Below are positions 23,601 through 35,417 of a stretch of DNA of 64,000 bases, piece by piece; the first letter of the stretch is position 1; every line of letters starts with the position of its first letter. The notes beneath the pieces were generated by a model. It was not told the origin of the DNA and made no database searches. It was given only the letters and a program-made list of their open reading frames with translations. Source of the stretch: Whitmania pigra (taxonomy: Eukaryota > Annelida > Clitellata > Hirudinida > Haemopidae). Made by a program: the position numbers and the translations under genes. Location: contig JAJTWR010000458.1 of assembly GCA_021613335.1 (NCBI GenBank), positions 588,001 to 652,000 of the forward strand, given 5' to 3'.

Positions 23601-26600
23601 TAATTTTTAATAAAAGGTTAACCTTTGAGGACTTTTGAACACTTGAACTCTGTGGCGAATGGCATTGGAAGGAGGATTAGCATTGGAAGGTGTGGCCATA
23701 AGCCAATCAAAAGCTACCATTTCACTAGCTAATGCCTGCTTTGGAATCTGGGAAGGCTTTGGAAAAATAGACATGACTCCTGCCAGTGGGCAAGGAACGC
23801 TAGGTAGAGGAGACACAGGCCACGATCCAGGAGATTGTTCAGATGGAGACAACAAAATGTTTGACGAGTTATATGGAGGTTGTGAAGTATTGCTCCATTG
23901 TTGATGTTGTTGTTGCTGCTGAGGCTGGTAACCATTGTGGTAGAGAGAAACATGGGGTACAGTAGGAGAAATTGGAAGAGAGCCGGGAGACATTTGGAAT
24001 GGCGTGTTGCTGCCCACATCGAGAGACAACCTGGCTGAGCTGTAACTGCAGTTCCTAAAGGCTTGGGACGAGTTCACGAGCCCCCCTGAAGGTGGCAGCG
24101 GTGCATTCCCAGAGGAGAAGAAGGGCTCGGAGAAGGCGAAGTGTTTTGCTTCGTTAAATTTGTGCTCAATTTTAACAGGTGAGAAGAAGTCAAGAAAATA
24201 TTCACAAATGATCAGCTAGATTTTTATAAGATGTTGTAAGCATTATTATGACTTCAAAATACCCAGAATACAATGCTTATTAACTTATTATCTTTAAACA
24301 TATAATATAAAAACAATGCAGCAGCATCAAAATCATGTGAACTGATTTGAAAGGATATAAGACATCCATGTCCACAACTTGCTTAAATTTGTGTCTTCTG
24401 CCAAAAGAGGAAGATTGTCGGCTAATTTTGCCTGTTTCCAAAAAATTGTTTCCGGAGCATTAGTGAGGATGAAATATTTCTTCGTAATTGAATCTTTCAA
24501 TTTAATAATGCCTGAGTGAGTGCTTTTACCTTGATGCCATAGCCACTGCAGGCCCTGTTCCTCATCTTGATTGAAACATCTTGGAGGGCTCCCGAACACA
24601 ATTTGGCACCAGAGCAGATGTTAAAGGAAGTCCCATGAGCAAATGTCAAATTGAGATCTGGGGACCATGCCTGAAGATCGCAGATGATATCAGATAGTCA
24701 AATACGATTCTGCATCTCAATGGGGTTGTATTATCACAACTCAAGATACAATTTTCTTTTGAAAAAGACTATTTTGGAAACCACTTTTATAAATGTTTAG
24801 TGTTATTTTATGACAGCTTAGATTTTAACTTAGATTCAATTGGATGTATTTAAGCAAATGCTACAGTTAATTTTAGTTAAATTTAGTTGCATTTACTCAT
24901 TAGAACAGTTTATTCAACCAAAGAAACTTAATAAAAATCATGAACCTTGAAAATGAAAAAAGCTTCTTCTTACCACTGGCAGTCTATCACAAGCATAAAA
25001 ATCAGATACATGACCAGATGGAGTGACTGAGAGCAGACGATAGCGCTGCTTGGGATGCCAAGCAAAAGAGGAGATAGAATCCTCACCAGGACTGGGAAGA
25101 GAGAATGCAGATGAGGCTGAAATTTAAATGTAAAATTCACTAACCAAAAATATCAGAATGGCAAATATTTAACAAATCATTTGAAATTAGTCACCATTGT
25201 CTGTGATTCAACTTATAAGTCAACTATGCATGATAATATATTACCAGTCCCAATAACCTAGTCATGAAATGGACATTAATAAAACACACACACACATTAC
25301 AATAATATACTGAGGCATAAAGTAACAGAATAATACTAAAATTCATCAAGTCATTAGCATAGTGATGATTTCATATCATATTATTATAATTAACATAACA
25401 ACAAAGAAAAAATGGGCTGACTTTGCAAGCCAACTGCTAACTAACGTTTCAAATATCGTTCAACAGGTACACTTTCTCCATCCTCTTTAGAAACTAAAAT
25501 TACAAATAAAGTAAAGCAACTGACTTAAAAATCTAAATTACTTAAAATGGCATTCCAAAGAAATCAATGCTGCATGACTTAAAGAGACACTAAGAAATGC
25601 AACTGTAAATAATTTGATATCAAACTATAAAAACCTGATTGAAAATATCATCCAACAAATTAAAAGAATTTGAACAAGAAAACATCTGAAGTGATAATAT
25701 CCACGGAAGTAAAGGGAATAACATGTCGAGGCAACAAAACCAAGAGAGGAATTATTTATCGTCAACTAATTGCATAATAACAATAACAATAACCACTGTT
25801 TTTAATATTATCATCATTTTTATTTTCACGACTTACTCGACGACATGTAAAAGTCAAACAGCTTCAGCGAGGAGGAATCCTGATGCGAGCACGCTAATAA
25901 ACCGCTCCTGAAAAGAAGGACATTGTAATGGCTTTCATGTGATGGAAATAAATCAAGAATAGTAATTATTAAACAAGACTTATTAAGAAAGACTTAATGC
26001 TATCACGTCATCGTGTTACTTTTTGAAAAGAAACCCAGCTTAGTGTATGTTAGTGATGTCATGTACACAAGGCAGGATATCTACCCCACCTACTTATCTA
26101 ACTGAAAATAACTAATGCCAAATTGAAAGTTATAAATGGTAACTTGAGAGTATTCCATATTAATTCTGAATGCAACCTAAAATTAAATTACTATTTTTAT
26201 TATAAGCACATACATAATCATTCACCTAGTTGGACACCAAACTATTCTGGAGTAGTTAAGTTTATCTTGAATAACACTAATTTTTGCCTGTGTCAAGGAA
26301 GATGTGTGTTCTAAGCATGGCTATTTCCCAGCAATAATCAACTGATACTTCGAAACAATGACACCTAAGACAATTGGTCTTAGGAAGGTCATGCAAAATG
26401 CACGGTACTCTCAAAAATAAATCAGTAACATCATTATAACATAATTGCGAGCAGTAGATGACAAAACAGACTAGAAAAAGGATATAGGTTCTGTGAATCT
26501 TCTTGTATCCCAGATGAAGAGCTGATTCTAAAAACAATTTACAATAAAATTAGTAAATTTGAAGTTAATCATCAACATAAAACTAAACCGAATGATTCAT

Positions 26601-29600
26601 TTGAATTATTCATACATGTTGTTGATGATGATGATAATGATGAATCCAAACTCCTTTGAATAATTATTGTCTGACCTCAACGAAGGAGGCAACCCTGTGC
26701 TGAGAAATCTTGTCTATCGTCAGCGAATGAACGGCTTTTGTTGCCACCGAGGATTGACATCTGACAGAATCTGTAGGAGCTGCCAAAAGATGATCATAAC
26801 AGACAACAATGAAGGCTTAAAGATAATTTATTCGAATGCCCAGCCAATAACATTCCCTTTATGAACTTCAACCATTGTAATGCACTAGATATTTGTAACT
26901 ATCTTTCAAAGAAGCACTAATACTGCTTTGCAAGTCTGCATTTGCTAAAAATAGTATGTATTCCATAAAAAAATTAGGCCATCAATATGTCATAAGATGA
27001 AGATAGTTTATTAATGCAATATCTTTATAGCTTATGAGTTAATGTTAGTTAATTAGTTTATATGAATGCAAATTCATAAAAAATGGCATCTCACCTCTCA
27101 CGTCATAGATTCTCAAGGACTTTCCATTCATTCCGCAGATGAAAGTTCTTAGAGTTGAAGTGAACCAAGACAAACTGGAACAGGATTCATTTGTGCCTGT
27201 TTTGGTGATCAGGAACAATCAAATGGTTAATTAAGAAAGTGATTAATTTGTTTAAATCTACAATTTTAAGAAAACTAAAAAGTTCATCCCTTTGAAAAAA
27301 AACTTGTTTCAGCTGAGAAATGTGTGGTCAGCAGTAGCTAACATCGGAAACATGTAAGACCAACCCAGCTCCAGGATTGGTCGTGAATCTGCCAAGCCCT
27401 GGAAGATTGATTGTTTTCTGTCTCCAGAAATCATGCTGGTGCCTGGATTGGTGGACTGTCCAGAAAAACGAATATCCCACAGCAGGACACAAGGATCACT
27501 TTTGTGCCTTTCTGTCACTTCTGCTAACTAAATGTATGAGCAGTAATGTAAATTTAATTTTGCCTATTAAACAGACATATCATATCATTTTGGAATCTAC
27601 AGGTTCTAAAATTCGGAGCAATAAATGAAAAAATTTAAATTTAGGTGATTCATCAGACCAGATGAGTCTCGTAAGGATTCCATTCCAACTGCAGGCAAGC
27701 ACGAGGATGTCTTAAAGCTGCAACGAATATAAGAAGGTTATTGTTGCAACATGTACTACAATAAAGATTTATTTCATATAAAAGGGGTTAGTTCCTGTGT
27801 AGTCAAGAATAAATTTAGAAACAGTGCATAAAGTGAACACCACTTGAAAGAAACCAGAAAAGGCTCCTCATTTCATTCCAACATACAAGAGACCACAGGC
27901 TACATGAAACTTTCCATTCCCTAGAGATAATTATTTAAACATTCTATTATTATTATTATTATTTCCATGAAGACAGCATTGATGGGATTGACATTAGACA
28001 GATGAAGCTTTTCTCCATATTTTCCTAAGCAACAAGTATGAGAAGTTCATACATGGGGAAATATAGCACGTAACAAGTTCAATTTTTTTCAAGACTCTAA
28101 TGTCTTTTCAAGACATGAAATAAAATGTGGATAAATATATTTGACTTATCACAAGGTGAAGGCACATCAATTTACTAATACAGGCTATGGTTAATGCCAG
28201 GTCATCATTGTCATCAACAAAGCTTGAGGGGATCCACCTGTAGTGACTGCACATCCCTACTAAGGATGTTTTGGTCTTTTGATTTCCGAGTTTTACCGTG
28301 TTGATGCTTGTTATCGTGATCAATTCGTTTATGAATGATACCGATTGTACGTTCAATTAAAGTCAATAAAGTCAAGAGTTAGCCAGGTTTAGCACTTCAT
28401 TGGTGACCCCAACTCTGAACACAAACTCTAAAATGGAATCGCAACACTGGAGCCATTCACTCCAGGTCAACTACCAAAAGTTTGTCGTGCACACATTTAT
28501 TTTGGTCCTGAGGCTAAATCCTGCCTACCCTGGTGCGTTTGGCCAAGCATGGCGCCCAAGTTGCCCAGTCTAGAAATGCTTCTCCGGTGTCTTACAAGCC
28601 AAGGTCGGAAAAACTAGAATGGGCTGCTTCGGTTGCGACCATCGAAGGTGCCCCTACGTTTTATGTCGCATTTTTCACAACAGCTAACACCATACGTCAT
28701 CAATTCAAGTTTCTATTTGACACCGGATCAGCGGTATCGATCATTCCCCAAAAGCATTATAAAACATTTCAGTTCCAATCAGAGCGACTAACGTCAAGTT
28801 GAACACAGCCTCTCGAGATTCATGGAGAAGTTACACTAAAGATAAGCAGTCGAGACCTCCGAAGAGAATTCACCTGGACGCTCATAGTGGCAGTCACCAC
28901 ACAACCAATATAAGGGGCTGATTTCTTCATTCATCACCATCTAATTGTAGACTGTCGCAACCGCCAACTTCTGGACACGAAGACGTCACTCTCCTCGGCA
29001 ATGATAACAACGGTTGGGGAGATTATAGCCCCTGTGTTCGACTGTCCACCTGACACCCCCCACTCATCAAGGCATTAATAGAATGTCACACTGCTTTGGT
29101 TGGCCCTTGGCAGATAAATCTCCGTCCACCTTCGTTGTCAGCACAGCATACAATTGAACTAACTTCAAACAAGCCAATCTGTTCCCGTTTTCGAGAACTC
29201 CCACCTGACAAATTTGAGGCCGCTAAGCAAGAATTCGCAAAGCTCTTACAGGCTGGGATTGTTCGACAATCTAGAAGTTCTTATTCCAGCCCACTACACA
29301 TGGTTCCAAAAAAAGACAACCAATGGCGGCCCTGTGGAGATTATCGGAACCTCAACAGTGTCACCAAACCTGACAGATATCCTCTGCCAAGAATTTCTGA
29401 CGTGACAAGCCGACTCAGTGGCAGTTCAGTATTCAGCAAATTAGATTTGGTGACGGCATATTACAACATCCCCATTCATCTAGATGACATCCCAAAGACA
29501 GCCGTTACAACTCCTTTTGGTTTGTTTGAATTTACTCGCATGCCATTCGGCCTCAGAAACGCAACTCAAACATTCCAAAGACTCATGGGTGCAACTTTTC

Positions 29601-32600
29601 AAGATTTGCCATTTGTTTGTGTGTATAGCGACTGTTGCCCAACTCAGACCAGCCTCCTTCCGGCTTTGAAAAACTTCGCCCGCCATGGGTCAGCGGGACC
29701 AGACCCCTTCTTCTTCGGACCCACAAAGCAACATGAACTGCATTCCAGATCATGGCTACTAAAAACCCGCGATCGAGTCCAGAACATTTCTATCTCTAGT
29801 TGCCTCTACAAAAAAATTATAAGACCTAGTTTGCATATATTAAGACGATGTGAAGAAGCCACTGAGAGCTTTCACAGTCGCTCCAGTCCAGGAAGCAATG
29901 ACAGGCATAACAAGGCCAACGAATGCCTTTCACAGCCAGAGGTAAGAGTTGGGTGCAGAAAGACAAAAATGACAGGGACATCCGCTGATTCAAAGGGCCG
30001 AAATGTTTGAAGACGGGGAAACTCCTCTAAGGATCCCTGTTGGAGCTCCAAGGCAGAATAACTGTGGTATTCTTTGAGATTCAGAAGCTCAACTCGAGAT
30101 AGCTTTCGTTAATAGATCTCTTGCTCAATACATTGGGATTGCATCTCCCAAAATGTACTGCTCGCATTCAGCAGACAACATTTATTGTAATTACTAATTT
30201 AATCTATTAAAAGGTGTCTTTTCATGACATGAAATAAAATATGAAAGTAATGTATTTGATTCATCAACACATAAATGAACATCAATTTACTATTACAGTT
30301 TATGATTGATGCCATATCATTATTAGTCTCATCAAAACTTGATGGGACCCATCCAGAACTTTCCCATCTAAGATGACATATCAGTGAATCAACATTAAAT
30401 GAGCTTGAACCAACTACGGTAATAAAAATAAACGATTTATATGTGCTCATTAGATTTAGATGATTACAGTGGAACATGCGTGACAGAACTTCTAGTAAAT
30501 ATTATGCTTGTCAGTCTCTAAGTAAAAATCCAACAGGGACATCTATTAAGAAAGAAGAAATATCCATATTGTTCTTTGTTACTTAATAATATTTTGAGAA
30601 TAAGAATCAGCCATCAACTTCAACCTATCAATTTCCAGAAAGGATGGCCCAGAGACCTCTGCCAGATAAGCTTAATCACATGCTAAGCAGATCAATTACT
30701 CAATTAGGTTCTATTTGGAAAAGACAAAGACATTTAGAATAACTGAGGCCAAAATATGACTTGAAGAAGATGATTATGCAGGAGAGGTGCCAGGTTCCAG
30801 TTTCACCTGGCATTCCCATGAAAAAGATTTAGCATTTCAAAGATGTTTGAAAGCTTATTCTGCCTCTATCTCAGTAGTGCATGATGTCCTGCCCGCCACA
30901 AACCTTCATGTGGCCCGCAAAGATCAATGCGAAAGCTGAAAAATTCAGTCATATTTTTTCATGATGTGATTGATTAGAAAGCAGCATTATGGTTGCGCAC
31001 ATGTCTAATTCTGCACATCTCTAATTCATAATGTGCCCACCATGTTTTGTTTATCAAGTTGTTGTAATTCGTAATTAGTTGTGCTTTTATATTCCCTCGT
31101 AAATAAGAAATGTCTAATGGTCGGAAACGAAAAGAAATTGACAATGAAAACATACAATTTCATGATGACTGGATAGGCCGCTACTGTTTTATTCAGCAAC
31201 GGGGTAATGTCATTTGTCTGTTGTGCCACTCAACAGTAGCTGTAGAAAAGATATCAAACTTGAAGCATGTTTGAAAGTACATATCGGTTTGAGCAAAACT
31301 TTTCACAAATGAAGCTCAACAAAAGCAACACCCGGAATGAATTCGCTGACAAACATCTTGAAAAAGTTCGTTTGTCAACTATGAACATTCGACCTCACAT
31401 CTCCAGGCTTGTTGCAGACATGTAGCCACAGCCTTCACATTGACTTGCGTAATGTGATAAAACTAACAGTTTTGCAGGAAAATAAACTCGATAACTTATA
31501 TGTCTTATTAATTAACACAATTGAATTTAAACTCTAATTTATGTTTGCTAATCCTCTTCCAGACCATAAATTTCACATCAGTCTTGCGGGAGCTCAGTCC
31601 TTTGGCCTCCAAAGGCTTTTGGAATTCGAATTGTGGCCCTCTTCCCAAAAAGGTTATGCACCACTGCTCTACCTGGAACCAGAAGAAGCAAAGGCAGGCA
31701 CAAAGGATGAATAAACAGAGCAAAGGTGCAAAAAAGCTTTGCTTGGCTTTTTGGTTAGTGGGAAGGCATTGTGACATTACAATATGTTTACAATACATTG
31801 CAATAACTGACACGTTTCGTGCAAAAGGAGTCCGATTGGCTTCGAAATAAAAGGAAGTTCTGATTTTTTTAAAAACTTTAGTATAATGCAAAAGAACAAA
31901 CAAATAGTTGAATTATATACATTCACATTCTACACATCGTATGCTTAATGTCCTATGTTTTAAAAGGGCTTAATTTAAACCAAATGTTCAATTTCGAAGC
32001 CTAGAAGAGACCAACATGTTCAAAGTCAGAAGAAACGCTTGTTAGCCATTATATCGATGTGTAAAAATTCAACTAAGTTCATTAGAACCAGTTAAATAAT
32101 CGCAATTGTATACATATAAATAAAATTGCATTTCAATCATGCAAGTAAAATCTAAAACGATAAAAATTAAAAGTGGACAAACAATGTTTCAACCACTCAC
32201 AAAACTCCTTGCCGATGAGATTATTGGCGTCAATTGATCCACCTTTTCCAAAGCTTTAATGAAATGTAAAAGTTAAAAACTAACATCATTGCAATTGTGA
32301 CTTATTCAATTAGTTTCACCACTATCATATTCCTAATATATTATAGCTATTAAAATAAATAATAATAGTATCAAAAACATCATCACTAAAAAGTTACAAT
32401 TAATATGGAATTGCAAAAGGAAAAATGCATCAAATTAATGAAAGAAAATCAATGCAAGCACATGGCACCTTAAAAATGAACTATTATTATTAATATTTTT
32501 ATTATCAAAAGAATCAATGCCCACCTAGACAAAACAACCTTTCCAGAGTTTAAACCAAAGGCAAGCAGGTGATCAGGATTAGAATCAGGTCTCCAAGCGA

Positions 32601-33208
32601 CACACTGTTATATGTGTTAATAATTATGTTAATAGGATATCAATCAATCTCTTCCATTGCAATTGATTGATTAAGCTCTATCTTGATGTTTGTTGAGTAA
32701 AAAAATGCATTGACATGTTTTGCATAATAACTTGCCTTATTTTACAAAATAGCATTGTTACAAAATTACATAACTGTACTGAGACATGATATCTTCAATA
32801 ATGCTCCACTCCACTTGAAAAGAGATTTAATGAAAACCTAACCTTAAACTGAGGATCACTTTTGGTGCACATTAAACTGGCTTTGGTGTTGTCAGAGGTC
32901 AGAATAACTTTGCAATTCAAAACAACCCATTACATCAACAAATTAAAGATCATTCCTGACCATAAAGAATCAAAAAATTAGCACATTAATAAATAATAGC
33001 TAAAACCAATTATATGATGCACTGACTAAACATAAATGAATGCTTCACCAAAGTATTAAAAGCAGTCATCAAATAAATATTTACCTTTATCATGCACATC
33101 CTTCATTGTCAGTGTTTCACAAGAAATTTCTGAAATTCGGTAAAGTGTGAGGTTTGCTCCAAACAAGTAAAACTTGTCTTCATGATTTGGTGACCAGCAA
33201 ACTTCCAT
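20651..33208 (-). CDS. MIOS: MIOS, GATOR2 complex subunit, about 25 exons
   Basis: MIOS is a subunit of GATOR2, which relieves GATOR1 inhibition of TORC1 at lysosomes when amino acids are present. Main exons, minus strand: 33208-33085, 32907-32843, 32604-32525, 32251-32201, 27717-27659, 27527-27365, 27196-27095, 26770-26676, 26527-26472, 26276-26226, 25907-25837, 25116-24974, 24670-24530, about 24431-24340, about 24170-23623, 23490-23422, 23268-23144, 23064-22892, 22600-22535, 22094-22022, 21892-21709, 21649-21490, 21303-21207, 21089-20984, 20831-20651. WD40 landmarks are MEVCWSPNHEDKFYLFG, CVAWRPDSNPDHLLAFG, NNLIGKEF, CVLLWDIRFSG, LFIWDTRRF and RIVWCPTR. The alpha-solenoid contains NMVAMALSGYTG and NPYLKALFQFLTSE. 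The C-terminal zinc region contains CPHCRKPLARCAICM, WFTWCQTCLHGGHVDHM and CPVSGCKCRCDQLD. Junctions on either side of the Ser/Pro/Gln-rich exon (23.6-24.17 kb) are not resolved. The start ATG at 33208 is the first good one, but upstream frame is open. Confidence 0.9.
22212..22376 (+). repeat. tRNA-derived SINE, near full length (copy b)
   Basis: A-box-like GGCCGAACAGG, B-box-like GTTCAAAACC, and a 3' tail ending GGTGCTATATAAGTGAAG align block by block with copy a read on its sense strand. It lies in a MIOS intron, antisense to the gene. Confidence 0.7.
28108..28238. repeat. Left member of a direct repeat pair flanking the Gypsy remnant
   Basis: About 130 bp aligning with 30,213-30,350 in the same orientation. 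Shared blocks are GACATGAAATAAAAT, ACATCAATTTACTA and TTGATGGGA/TTGAGGGGA. Similarity ends where the candidate LTR begins, supporting that LTR boundary. The family is not identified. Confidence 0.6.
28239..30010 (+). mobile_element. Truncated Gypsy/Metaviridae-type LTR retrotransposon
   Basis: This old element sits in the 4.5 kb MIOS intron, antisense to that gene. A candidate 5' LTR spans 28,239-28,399 (begins TGTAG, ends CTTCA, contains AATAAA). It is followed directly by a TGG-initial primer-binding site at 28,401. Most of gag is missing; a short zinc-knuckle-like remnant precedes an aspartic protease fragment with FDTGSAVSIIP at about 28,715. Reverse transcriptase motifs are present in the open frame at 29,096-30,010: PKKDNQWRPCGDYRNLN, SKLDLVTAYYNIP and FTRMPFGLRNATQTFQRL. 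The box that should read YxDD instead reads YSDC, and the frame degenerates afterwards. RNase H, integrase and a 3' LTR are not visible. The element is dead. Confidence 0.85.
30213..30385. repeat. Right member of the direct repeat pair
   Basis: Diverged copy of 28,108-28,238 in the same orientation, about 200 bp beyond the last recognisable retrotransposon coding sequence. The 4.5 kb intron around both copies otherwise shows no gene. Confidence 0.6.
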
Positions 33209-35417
33209 TATCAGTGTGAGTTTGCCAGACCAGAGTGTTCTGGAATGTATGTATTAAAGAATTACTTAAAACCAAGTTAAGTAATTCGAGCTGGCAGTGA
33301 CGTCTATGTTGTAAAACATTATGTCATTATCACATTGAAAGATGAAAGCTCAAAATATATTCAACCCGCTCACATTCAGTAACCTTTCCTCAACAGAGTG
33401 ACAATTCATAAAATCAACGTTATAAAAATCACTAAAGCTAGATTTGAAACAGAATACTTACTTCCCAGCAACAGTTTAAGTATTTTGCGGATTATGTTGG
33501 ATAACTTGAGACCTAGAAAAACACATGCATAAACCTAAATCAAAACATGAATTAATGAGCCTAAATAAAGTTTGTAAAATACAATAAAATAATTTAGTGC
33601 TTTAATAAAAATATTTCAATTTTGTTGTATTAGCAGGTCAATTTTTTTTTAAAGTCTCAATGTTTGGAGTCTATATATTTTCATTTTCATTCGTTGCTCA
33701 CTAAATTAAATAAAAAACATATAAATAAATAACATATCAACTTTTTAATAATTATGTTAAAATTGAAAAGTTATTAAACTTTTACATACATAAATTATTT
33801 GATATGTAAAAAAGCTCGCCCACAATCGCATTTTTGCAAAATTATTTGTAATATTAATGAGCAAACTTGAATATATAAAAAATTTAATCAGGCACATATT
33901 ATGCGCCTTATTAACTGTCGCTAATACTACGGCCAATATCAAACGTAATTTAGGAGTTTTGTATTTCACGCTCCGAGGGTTCGGTTTTTAGGTAATTTAA
34001 AATTTAGCCGATTGTTTAAAACATCATATATAAACAGGATGAGTATCTAAATGCGAAGTAAACATCTTCTGTTGAAATTGTGACTTGCTCCTTTACATTG
34101 AAAAGTTAGTATTGCGAGGAATGCCAGTGATCGATAAATCCTTACCATTGATTAGTTTTATAGACACAGATTTTTGATCTCATATGGTTAATAGGTAGTG
34201 CCTCATCGCAAATCTTTTAGACGCACGAGTGTAGACCAACTTTGAATCATCGATCTAACGCCTAATTGTGAGCAATTTTGAGAATGAGATGAGATAAACG
34301 AATATTATATTTATTTTGCTCGCAGAACCGTGTTATTGTAGTAATACTAAAGCTATACTTTTAGCATTTAGAACTTTTTAATTCTCTAGACATTTTCAAC
34401 TTTAGTGAAAAATGTTTTGCTATAAAAGTTTTCAAAACGTGATACAATTTGTAGTGATTCTTTAGTCACACATATGGTTATATTTTCAAAGCCAACAAAG
34501 GTCATAACATTAATTCAGAATCTTACTTTGTAAAGAATGCCTTAATGTCAGTTAAATGAACATTTTGTAATGACAAGCCAATCATTGAAATTCTTAAAAC
34601 TAATTTAAAAAAAATTTTGTTCTGAAACATTTAATGTTACAGGAATAGGTTATCTGTTATCATATTTCATGGAGAAGACATAAATAAACTCCCACAATCA
34701 GTGACCTTGTAAACTTTACATCATAATTACTAAATGACCATGTGACTTGCAAAATTAGCATGTATGACTTATGATTTGATCTTTTCACATAGGTGAACAT
34801 GGAGAACCAAGCAAATTAGTTGTGATTGGCAATAATTATAATTGAGCTCACTTAGCTTTGATGTTATATAATAATAACTGTTAATTCATAAGGCACCCCA
34901 TGCTTGCTTCAGAGATTTAAGATAGATTTAAATATTTTTTACTTAAAACGTTCCATCATTTTATAGATAGAAGTTTGTAGCTAACTCCTGTCCATGGATC
35001 TTTTTTTGTTTCCATTCATGACTAAATCTTTGTATACTATCTTTTCTATCATCACTGCAACAACCTAGATACCTTAATTCTTTAAAAAACATATAAAGAC
35101 ATTAATATTTAATGCAAAATACATATTAAGTCAATTTTGATAGGAATAGCTTGCATCAGATATTTCACAATAATAATAATAACTATTTTTTAATGTGCCA
35201 TACGCATGGCATCAGAGGTGCTAAAAAAATCTTCATTAGTGTCTCAATGGATCAACTACATAAGGATTTTAGCTTAAACACGCATGCAACTCCTTTCTAC
35301 AAATTCCTAGAAATTTGCTTTATACTGCCACTGAGCTTTACATCTAATATGGAATGCATTGTTTAATCAACTTAATTAATTACCATTGTATAATGGGGCA
35401 ATCCTTTTGAACCTCAG
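33209..35417. other. Intergenic region between divergent MIOS and MAP7 genes
   Basis: About 2.2 kb holding the 5' ends of both genes, including the still unplaced first exon of MAP7. The open frame of MIOS exon 1 continues upstream to about 33,238. A SINE fragment lies at about 35,176-35,236. I see no clear core promoter motif in this AT-rich DNA. Confidence 0.5.
35176..35236 (-). repeat. SINE fragment, 3' part only (copy c)
   Basis: The stretch GTGCCATACGCATGGCATC followed by AGAGGTGCT matches the 3' block of the SINE family (GCGCCATATGCATAGCATC, AGAGGCGCT) in reverse orientation. The promoter half is missing. Confidence 0.5.
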
